Positions 1-4,375 of a DNA stretch of 5,995 nucleotides are shown here, piece by piece. The DNA comes from Lysobacteraceae bacterium (GTDB lineage: Bacteria; Pseudomonadota; Gammaproteobacteria; Xanthomonadales; Xanthomonadaceae): NCBI GenBank assembly GCA_017990865.1, contig JAGNNB010000207.1, forward strand, positions 1 to 5,995, written 5' to 3'. Within the stretch, counting starts at the first letter, position 1. Every line of letters begins with the position of its first letter. The notes under the pieces are model-generated. The model was not told the DNA's origin. It ran no database searches and saw nothing but the letters and a program-made list of their open reading frames with translations. A program made the position numbers and the translations under genes.

Positions 1-6
1 GCTCAT
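1..6 (-). CDS. Start of a downstream gene, probably the partner sensor histidine kinase (partial)
   Basis: Only the first two codons (ATG AGC) lie in the window. The ATG at 6-4 on the minus strand overlaps the TGA of the response regulator at 5-3 in an ATGA arrangement, which is typical of translationally coupled genes in one operon. OmpR-class regulators are usually followed by their EnvZ-like kinase, so a kinase is the obvious candidate. That identity is inference from position alone, because no protein sequence is visible. Confidence 0.4.
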
Positions 7-779
7 GCGCGCGGCTCCATGCTGTTGTTGGGCGCGCTGTCGTTGGGCGCGCTGTTGTCGGGCACGAACACGTAGCCGGTGCCCCACACCGTCTGCAACC
101 AGCGCGGATGTTTCGGATCGTCTTCCACCAATTTGCGCAGACGGCTGATCATCACGTCCATGCTGCGCTCGAAGGCGTCGTGCTCGCGGCCGCGCGCCGC
201 GCTCATCAGTTGATCGCGTGTCAGCGCTTGCCGCGGGCGCTGCACCAGCGCCGCCAGCACCGCGAATTCGCCGGTGGTCATGCGCAGTTCGCCGCCGTCG
301 CGATGCAGCGTGCGCGCGCCGAGATCCAACACGCAGCCGCCGAATGCGATGCGCCCGCCGTCTTCTTTCGGCGCGCCGGGCGCGGACCGGCCGCGACGCA
401 GCACGGCGCGGATGCGCGCGACCAATTCGCGCGGATTGCCCGGCTTGGGCAGGTAATCGTCTGCGCCGATCTCCAAACCGACGATGCGATCCACCTCGTC
501 GCCCTTGGCGGTCAGCATCACGATCGGCGTCTCCACGCCCTGACCGCGCAAGCGGCGGCAGATCGACAAACCATCTTCCCCGGGCAGCATCAGGTCCAGC
601 ACGATCAGGTCGATGTGATGACGCGCGAGTTGACGATCGAGTTCGCGCGCATCGGCGGCGCCGAGCGGTTGGAACCCCTGCTGCTCCAAATACCGCAGCA
701 ACAACGCGCGCAAACGCTCGTCGTCGTCGACGACCAGGATGCAAGGGGCGGGCACTGCGGCGGCGGGTTTGATGTTCAT
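3..779 (-). CDS. ompR: OmpR-family two-component response regulator
   Basis: A 258-residue DNA-binding response regulator of normal OmpR length. The receiver domain covers about residues 13-128: acidic pocket D18-D20, phospho-acceptor D62 (in LDLMLPGEDG), conserved T90 and K112. The winged-helix domain covers about 143-240 and is strongly OmpR-like, with MTTGEFAVLAALV, the helix ARGREHDAFERSMDVMISRLR, and the ending QTVWGTGYVFVPD. It should be phosphorylated by a membrane kinase encoded immediately downstream and then bind promoters as a dimer. Two oddities are seen. The motif after the conserved lysine reads KPGNPREL where OmpR proteins normally have KPFNPREL, so G114 replaces the aromatic residue. 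The last 18 residues form a low-complexity tail (NSAPN/DSAPN repeats) beyond the wing. The start at 779 has only a weak ribosome site, but the receiver domain begins about 12 residues in, as expected. The family call is firm; orthology with E. coli ompR is likely but not proven. Confidence 0.93.
   Translation of the reverse strand: MNIKPAAAVPAPCILVVDDDERLRALLLRYLEQQGFQPLGAADARELDRQLARHHIDLIVLDLMLPGEDGLSICRRLRGQGVETPIVMLTAKGDEVDRIVGLEIGADDYLPKPGNPRELVARIRAVLRRGRSAPGAPKEDGGRIAFGGCVLDLGARTLHRDGGELRMTTGEFAVLAALVQRPRQALTRDQLMSAARGREHDAFERSMDVMISRLRKLVEDDPKHPRWLQTVWGTGYVFVPDNSAPNDSAPNNSMEPRA
27..56. repeat. 15-bp tandem repeat encoding the regulator's C-terminal tail
   Basis: Two adjacent 15-bp units (27-41 and 42-56) match at 14 of 15 positions, with a degenerate third partial unit following at about 57-66. 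Read on the minus strand they encode pentapeptides of the type N/D-S-A-P-N just before the stop codon. The unit is a multiple of three, so copy-number change by slippage would alter tail length without shifting the frame. Confidence 0.8.
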
Positions 780-998
780 GCCGCCATTGTCGCCGCCGGA
801 GCGCCCGCGACAAGCGCTCGCCGATGCGCGCGCGGCCTCGGCGCGGGTCGAGTTGTAAACGAATGTGTCGGGTTCGCCATCGCGACATCTTCGCTTGCAG
901 GCCGAAGCGACCCGGACACCCTTCTGCGAGCGGGTTTACGCATGCTGCGTCCACGGCGTCGCCCGACGCCCGCCCCCCCCACGCAAAGGAATCTTCCG
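780..998. promoter_or_regulatory. Divergent intergenic region (regulator / Spy-like gene)
   Basis: This 219-nt region must carry the promoters for the regulator (minus) and the Spy/CpxP-like gene (plus). No convincing -35/-10 pair could be picked on either strand. It contains GTAAA on the plus strand at 855-859 and the same word inverted at 935-939. The first is followed five bases later by GTGTC, which only partly fits a CpxR-type GTAAA-N5-GTAAA box. A C8 run at 973-980 lies just upstream of the AAAGGA ribosome site at 985-990. Regulatory content is inferred from layout. Confidence 0.5.
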
Positions 999-1502
999 AT
1001 GACCACGTCCGCACCGATCCGCACCCAAAGCCGCCGCACCTTCTCGCCCAAATCGCTCTATCTGGTCGCCGCCATCGCCGCGACCTTGACCGTCGCCACC
1101 GCCGTCGCCGCGCCGCGCTTCGCCAACGCCGACCGCTTCGCGCCACCCACCGCCGCAGAGCTGGGCATCGCCGGCACCCACGCCAAACAGTGGGACGCGC
1201 TGCGCCAGGAAAGCATCGCGCTGCGCCGCGTCGGTCGCGAGGACCTGCGCTCCGGCATGCAGGAGTTCCGCGTGCTGCTCGATCAGTCTTCGCCCGATCT
1301 GCGCGCGTTCTCGAACGAATCCCAGCGCCAGGTCGATGCGCACATGGCCGAAGCGCGCGCGCTGCGCGATCGTCAATTGGATCTGTACGAATCGCTGACG
1401 CCGGCCGAGCAAGCCAAGGTGCGCGCGGCGATGGCGCAACGGCTCGATCGCTTCGCGCAATTGCGCGAACGCTTGATCGGTTTTCTCGAAGCCCGCGGCT
1501 GA
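999..1502 (+). CDS. Spy/CpxP-like periplasmic protein (LTXXQ-type)
   Basis: A 167-residue exported, helix-rich protein. Residues 19-38 form a hydrophobic signal segment after a basic N-terminus (RTQSRRTF). Likely cleavage sites are after AVAA (38, though proline follows) or, better, after ANA at 44. The mature part is almost all charged amphipathic helix, with an LTPAEQAKV segment at about 133-141 like the LTxxQ motif of the Spy/CpxP/heavy-metal-sensor superfamily. Members are periplasmic chaperones or stress and metal sensors. The start at 999 is set by AAAGGA at 985-990 with an 8-nt spacer; a longer upstream reading in this frame runs antisense to the regulator and is rejected. Its position divergent from a two-component system recalls cpxP beside cpxRA, which suggests, without proof, control by that regulator. 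The family match rests on architecture and one motif, so it is moderate. Confidence 0.82.
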   Translation: MTTSAPIRTQSRRTFSPKSLYLVAAIAATLTVATAVAAPRFANADRFAPPTAAELGIAGTHAKQWDALRQESIALRRVGREDLRSGMQEFRVLLDQSSPDLRAFSNESQRQVDAHMAEARALRDRQLDLYESLTPAEQAKVRAAMAQRLDRFAQLRERLIGFLEARG

Positions 1503-1568
1503 AAACCCGCGGCGCTTTCCTTCCCGCTCCCTTCCCCACAGTCGTTCGATTCGTTTTCGGAGATCGTC

Positions 1569-2180
1569 ATGAACAAAACGCTTCTCGTCCTTCCCGCGTT
1601 CGCGCTCGGCATCGCGCTGTCGCTCACTCCTGCGCACGTCGACGCGGCCGGCCGTGTCAAAGCGCGCGGCGCGCACGCCAACGCCGAAGGCGGCGCGACC
1701 GGCGGACGCGCATCCGCCGTCCGCGGCCCCAACGGCGGCGGCGCGGTGCGCGGTCGCGGCGTCGTCACCGACGGCCAGGGCAACGGCAAAGCCGCCAGCG
1801 GCAGCGTGTATCGCGGCCCGAGCGGCGGCACCGCTGCGCGCGCCGGCAGCACCACGCATCAGGCCGACGGCAGCGCGCAACATCGAAGCGGCGCGCAATG
1901 GTCCGGCGCCAACGGCAGCGGCAGTACGCAGGGCGGTTTCGTGCGTGATGCCGACGGCACCGTCAGCGGCGGGCGGCAAACGCACGCGGACGGTGCGCAG
2001 GGCGGCCAATACGACGCCGACACGCAGTACGCGAACGGCACGCTCGATCGCAGCGTCGACGCTACCGGCCGCAACGGCAACAGCTACGAGGCCACGGTCA
2101 ACGGCACGAAAGGCGAAGGCGTGACCCGCACCGCGACCTGCTACGACGCGAACGGCAACGCGATGTCCTGCAAGCCCTGA
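1569..2180 (+). CDS. Secreted Gly/Asn/Asp-rich repeat protein of unknown function
   Basis: A 203-residue protein of unrecognised function. Residues 1-26 are a clear signal peptide with cleavage expected after VDA (26). The mature chain is low-complexity: rich in Gly, Ala, Ser, Asn, Asp, Gln and Arg, with almost no large hydrophobics. It consists of degenerate units of about 18-25 residues, e.g. VRGPNGGG (51-58) and YRGPSGGT (81-88), then ADG words at 99-101, 128-130 and 140-142. Such composition suggests a disordered or beta-repeat extracytoplasmic protein, not an enzyme. The only cysteines, C191 and C201, sit in the C-terminal CYDANGNAMSC and could form a disulfide. Ribosome site CGGAGA (1558-1563) lies just upstream. 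It follows the Spy-like gene by 66 nt, so co-transcription is likely, and a strong terminator follows directly. Similar small exported proteins occur as hypotheticals in xanthomonads, to my recollection. Confidence 0.85.
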   Translation: MNKTLLVLPAFALGIALSLTPAHVDAAGRVKARGAHANAEGGATGGRASAVRGPNGGGAVRGRGVVTDGQGNGKAASGSVYRGPSGGTAARAGSTTHQADGSAQHRSGAQWSGANGSGSTQGGFVRDADGTVSGGRQTHADGAQGGQYDADTQYANGTLDRSVDATGRNGNSYEATVNGTKGEGVTRTATCYDANGNAMSCKP

Positions 2181-2189
2181 ATGGGTGGT

Positions 2190-2239
2190 GCTGCGGCGGC
2201 GACGGAGGTGGACCCTTCGTCGTCGTCGCGGCCTTTTTT
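2190..2239 (+). terminator. Strong Rho-independent terminator
   Basis: The arms 2190-2204 and 2218-2232 pair over 15 bp (three G-U). The intervening bases add four more pairs (GAGG with CCTT, one G-U) around a 5-nt loop. The stem is followed by C and a run of six T at 2234-2239. It starts 10 nt after the stop codon of the repeat-protein gene and insulates that unit from the copper-type operon. Confidence 0.88.
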
Positions 2240-2280
2240 GTCTGGGCGCCCCGCAGCACGGCGCGCGTCTCGATCCCAGG

Positions 2281-2359
2281 CGAACGCGTCATCGCGCATT
2301 CGAACGCGAATGATCTCGAACGCCGATCCTGCGCCGTATCAAATCCCGCGCCGCGTTCG
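2281..2359. repeat. CGAACGC words upstream of the DUF2946 promoter
   Basis: CGAACGC occurs directly at 2281-2287, 2301-2307 and 2317-2323, and inverted at 2353-2359, just 5 nt before the -10 box. The second copy lies inside a perfect 6-bp inverted repeat, CATTCG-aacg-CGAATG (2297-2312). The word also occurs inside genes of this GC-rich window, so an operator role is only possible. Confidence 0.3.
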
Positions 2360-2364
2360 CCGCC

Positions 2365-2370
2365 TATAAT
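2365..2370 (+). promoter_or_regulatory. -10 box (perfect TATAAT) for a leaderless DUF2946 transcript
   Basis: TATAAT is an exact sigma70 -10 hexamer in a GC-rich background. No good -35 is visible 16-18 nt upstream. Seven bases separate it from the ATG at 2378, so transcription should begin at or next to the A of the start codon. The bases between (CGCGACC) contain no Shine-Dalgarno. The mRNA would therefore be leaderless. Confidence 0.75.
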
Positions 2371-2377
2371 CGCGACC

Positions 2378-2854
2378 ATGCCTCGCACGCTCCGCTCCCG
2401 GCCGTTCGCTCACCTCGCCGTCCTGGCGATGTTGTTGCTGAGCTTGCTGCCGACCGCCGGACGTCTCTACCGAGCCTCGTCGAACGCCGAGAGCGGCGCA
2501 CTACAAGCCGCACTCGCCTCACCGAACGGCTTCGGCGCTATTTGCTCCTCCCGCGGGCTGGCCTACGACGCCGCCCTCGCCGCACGCGAAGCGGCGCTGT
2601 TCGATTCGCTCGACAGTATTGCCGTCGCCGACGACGGAACCGCAGGCGATCGTCGCGACGACGGTACGCCTTCGCCCCACGCCGACGACGATTGCGATTA
2701 CTGCGCGCTCACCGCTTCGACCGCGCTCGCCACCAGCTTCGCGTTCCTGCCGCACTCAAGACCCGCGGACGCGCTCGTTCCGCACATCGGCCACGACGAT
2801 GCAACGTCGTATCTCGGCCACGGCCTCGGCGCCCGCGGGCCGCCGACCGCCTGA
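2378..2854 (+). CDS. DUF2946 family protein, CruR-like copper-responsive upstream ORF
   Basis: A 158-residue protein with one N-terminal hydrophobic segment (about 11-28). An ICSSRG element follows at C56 (DUF2946 proteins often show a cysteine-glycine turn here), then an acidic linker and HADDDCDYCALTAS holding the conserved CxxC (C106, C109). The chain ends in GARGPPTA with R153-G-P-P. DUF2946 members head copper-related operons. In Bordetella pertussis one (CruR) was shown to act as a regulatory upstream ORF: copper sensed through CxxC on the nascent chain relieves arrest at a C-terminal RAPP motif and leads to Rho termination before the next gene. Here CxxC, an RGPP tail, a 213-nt C-rich gap and a downstream PCu(A)C gene all agree with that model. 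The start is fixed by the TATAAT box 7 nt upstream, with no ribosome site. The family call is strong; the regulatory role is inference by homology. Confidence 0.85.
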   Translation: MPRTLRSRPFAHLAVLAMLLLSLLPTAGRLYRASSNAESGALQAALASPNGFGAICSSRGLAYDAALAAREAALFDSLDSIAVADDGTAGDRRDDGTPSPHADDDCDYCALTASTALATSFAFLPHSRPADALVPHIGHDDATSYLGHGLGARGPPTA

Positions 2855-3067
2855 TCCCCGGCATCTCGCGCGCCGCACGCGCGAGGCCGCCGCGCGCCTC
2901 ATCGCCTCCGACGCGTCCTGCGACGACCTCCGTCGCGCGACGCCTATCGACCCGTTCGACGTATTCGCCTGATCGCTCCATGCCCCACGCAGGATGTGCG
3001 CGCGCAGGGCGTGCGCGAATACGACACCGGTCGCCTTCTTCGCATCGCCCTCCATGAGGCACACACG
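2855..3067 (+). promoter_or_regulatory. C-rich leader gap, possible Rho-dependent attenuator
   Basis: This is a 213-nt stretch without a convincing gene between the DUF2946 stop and the 44-codon ORF. In 2896-2990 I count by hand about 43 C against 22 G, a C-over-G bias like Rho utilisation regions. A perfect 8-bp hairpin (2865-2872 with 2878-2885, 5-nt loop) lies just after the DUF2946 stop and competes with a smaller one (2883-2887 with 2896-2900); neither has a U tract. A 25-codon ATG ORF (2980-3057) ends inside the ribosome site of the next gene, but its codons do not look selected. The attenuator role is inferred from the CruR parallel. Confidence 0.45.
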
Positions 3068-3202
3068 ATGGAAGCCTTCTTTTTCTTCGCGCTGTTCTGG
3101 CTGATCGGCTGGGCCGTGTTCCTGCTTTCGGCGCTGGCCGAACGCGACGGCCGCCGCATCCACTCCCACACCCTGCTCGACGACATCGAGATCGAACTAT
3201 GA
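3068..3202 (+). CDS. 44-residue single-span membrane protein, unknown function
   Basis: A very small protein. Residues 4-23 (FFFFALFWLIGWAVFLLSAL) form one transmembrane helix preceded by Glu2; a basic stretch (ERDGRR, 25-30) follows, then an acidic end (DDIEIEL). By the positive-inside rule the C-terminus should be cytoplasmic. The ATG at 3068 has GAGG at 3056-3059 with an 8-nt spacer; a GTG at 2996 would add 24 residues but has no properly spaced ribosome site. Its TGA overlaps the ATG of the PCu(A)C gene (ATGA, 3199-3202), so the two are translationally coupled, which ties it to copper delivery. I do not recognise the family. It occupies the slot where related loci carry a TonB-dependent receptor. 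Confidence 0.75.
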   Translation: MEAFFFFALFWLIGWAVFLLSALAERDGRRIHSHTLLDDIEIEL

Positions 3203-3714
3203 CTACCGTGTATTCCAATTCCGCACGCACCGCCCTCCGCGCCCGCTTCGGCATCGCCGCTGTTGTCGCCGCGTCGCTCGCCATCTCCGCGGCATTCTCC
3301 GCCGTGACCTTCGCCGCCGGCCCCAAAGCGAAAGCCAAGCCCACGCTCGCCATCGAAAACGCATGGACGCGCGCCACGCCGCCGAAAGCGCCGGTGGCCG
3401 GCGGCTTCCTCACCGTGCGCAACGACGACGCGCGCGCTGACCGCCTGCTGTCGGCGACCAGCCCCGATGCCGAGCGCGTCGAAATCCACGAGATGAGCAT
3501 GACCGACGGCGTGATGCGCATGCGCAAACTCGACGACGGGCTGGAAATTCCGGCGAAGACCAGCACGCAGCTCAAACCCGGCGGCTATCACCTGATGTTC
3601 ATCGGCCCGAAGCATCCCTTCGTACGCGGCGAAACCGTCACCGCGACGCTGCGCTTCGAACGCGCCGGCACGCGCGAGGTGAAGTTCGAAGTTCGCGAGA
3701 TGGGCAGCCGATAA
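3199..3714 (+). CDS. PCu(A)C periplasmic copper chaperone
   Basis: A 171-residue exported copper(I)-binding protein of the PCu(A)C family (former DUF461), which delivers copper in the periplasm, typically toward the CuA or CuB site of cytochrome oxidases. An N-terminal basic stretch and hydrophobic segment (17-40) form the signal, with cleavage likely near FAA/GPK (40). The mature cupredoxin-like domain shows the family elements IENAWTRATPP (52-62), GGFLTVRN (68-75), then VEIHEMSMTDGVMRMR and LKPGGYHLMF. Copper ligands are expected at H97, M108, H131 and M133, with extra methionines at 99, 101 and 106; the 34-residue H97-to-H131 spacing fits the family motif. It is coupled to the 44-residue membrane protein by a 4-nt overlap and lies in the transcription unit headed by the DUF2946 gene, so copper control is likely. 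The family call is very secure. Confidence 0.95.
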   Translation: MTTVYSNSARTALRARFGIAAVVAASLAISAAFSAVTFAAGPKAKAKPTLAIENAWTRATPPKAPVAGGFLTVRNDDARADRLLSATSPDAERVEIHEMSMTDGVMRMRKLDDGLEIPAKTSTQLKPGGYHLMFIGPKHPFVRGETVTATLRFERAGTREVKFEVREMGSR

Positions 3715-3785
3715 CGTCCGCCGACGATCGCATCGACCGGCCGCACATTCGCCTCGTCCGTGCCAAATCCGGCAAGCCAACGCCG

Positions 3786-3814
3786 TTGACCGCCTGCGCC
3801 GTGGGCGCGATCAT
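3786..3814 (+). promoter_or_regulatory. Candidate sigma70 promoter (TTGACC-N17-GATCAT)
   Basis: TTGACC at 3786-3791 matches the -35 consensus at 5 of 6 positions. GATCAT at 3809-3814, 17 nt later, matches the -10 at 4 of 6, including the key second A and last T. The predicted start of transcription is near 3821, which is downstream of the ATG at 3813 and upstream of the AGGAGA at 3830. Confidence 0.5.
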
Positions 3815-4271
3815 GCCCACGACGCATACAGGAGAGCGCACGATAAACGACTCGCTGACCACGCAGGATCGCGATCATCTGCGACTGCTGACGATTTTCC
3901 ATTACGTCTTTGCAGGCTTGGGCATCTGCGGCCTGAGCTTCGTCGCGCTGCACTACACGTTCTTGAACACTATGATGTCGATGGAGCACGCCAAGGGCGG
4001 GCACAACCCGCCGCCGGAAGCGTTCATGGATATCTTCATCTGGATCTATGTCTTGATGGCCGCGGTGTGCTTGATCGGCATGATCTTGAATGTGATGTCG
4101 GCGCGCTTTCTGAAAGCGCGGCGCCATCGCACCTTTTGTATGGTCGTCGCCGGCTTGAACGTGCTGCAGGTGCCGTTCGGCACGTTACTCGGCGTATTCA
4201 CGCTGCTGGTGCTGGCGCGGGACAGCGTGCGGCAGACCTTCGAGGGAACGGCGACCGTATCCTCCGGCTGA
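3813..4271 (+). CDS. Small multi-pass inner-membrane protein, unknown function
   Basis: A membrane protein of 152 residues from the ATG at 3813, or 142 if it begins at 3843. Hydrophobic spans, numbered from 3813, lie near 29-50 (IFHYVFAGLGICGLSFVALHY), 73-94 (MDIFIWIYVLMAAVCLIGMI) and 108-135 (MVVAGLNVLQVPFGTLLGVFTLLVL, possibly two short helices). A His- and Met-containing loop (MMSMEHAKGGH) separates the first two. The last 15 or so residues are soluble. It resembles hypothetical xanthomonad membrane proteins with the FHYV and PFGTLLGVFTL signatures, but I cannot name a function. The start is uncertain. A strong AGGAGA (3830-3835) is placed exactly for codon 3843, which is ATA, and the codons before it (ACA, GGA) are unlike the rest of the gene. 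It follows the PCu(A)C gene by about 100 nt with its own apparent promoter, and it converges on the permease gene. Confidence 0.8.
   Translation: MPTTHTGERTINDSLTTQDRDHLRLLTIFHYVFAGLGICGLSFVALHYTFLNTMMSMEHAKGGHNPPPEAFMDIFIWIYVLMAAVCLIGMILNVMSARFLKARRHRTFCMVVAGLNVLQVPFGTLLGVFTLLVLARDSVRQTFEGTATVSSG
3830..3845 (+). promoter_or_regulatory. Strong Shine-Dalgarno facing an ATA codon
   Basis: AGGAGA (3830-3835), the best ribosome site in the window, is followed after 7 nt by ATA (3843-3845), in frame with the membrane protein. Optimal spacing suggests that this codon, one base from ATG, is or was the true start. Confidence 0.55.
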
Positions 4272-4292
4272 CCCGCATCGCCGCAAATTATC

Positions 4293-4358
4293 GTGGGAGC
4301 GCCGGAAGGCGCGACCGCATCTCATTGCATCGCATGTCGCGCCTTCCGGCGCTCCTAC
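4293..4358. repeat. REPIN-like inverted REP doublet
   Basis: Arms 4293-4315 and 4336-4358 are 23 nt each and fully complementary apart from one G-U position (GTGG versus GTAG head). A 20-nt spacer lies between them. Each arm is itself a REP: a GTGG/GTAG head followed by a small hairpin, GCGCC-GGAA-GGCGC. This is the form of REP sequences mobilised in pairs (REPINs) by RAYT transposases in Pseudomonas and xanthomonads. It lies between convergent genes, 21 nt after one stop and 17 nt from the other, so the large hairpin may also terminate or stabilise both transcripts. Confidence 0.88.
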
Positions 4359-4375
4359 ATGCCCCCACAGAATCG

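Noticed and set aside
855..869. CpxR box in the divergent region
   Set aside because: Only the first GTAAA half-site matches; the second half (GTGTC) agrees at two of five positions, and the regulator is OmpR-like.
108..998. N-terminal extension of the Spy-like ORF back to 108
   Set aside because: The extension is antisense to the OmpR-type gene; the AAAGGA site and signal peptide place the start at 999.
1493..1512. CCGCGG...CCGCGG hairpin at the end of the Spy-like gene as a terminator
   Set aside because: It has only a 6-bp stem overlapping the stop codon and a CTTTCC tail instead of a T run, too weak to call.
936..2009. Long minus-strand ORF (357 codons) opposite the Spy-like and repeat-protein genes
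   Set aside because: It is antisense to two genes with ribosome sites and signal peptides. Its translation is Ala/Arg-rich without domain features, as expected of a GC-rich shadow frame.
2980..3057. 25-codon ORF ending in the ribosome site of the 44-residue protein
   Set aside because: It has no ribosome site of its own and an Arg/Pro/His-rich random-looking product; kept only as a possible part of the leader, not as a gene.
2709..3780. Overlapping minus-strand ORFs across the copper-type operon
   Set aside because: They are antisense to PCu(A)C and DUF2946 genes, with Arg/Ala-rich translations and no domains.
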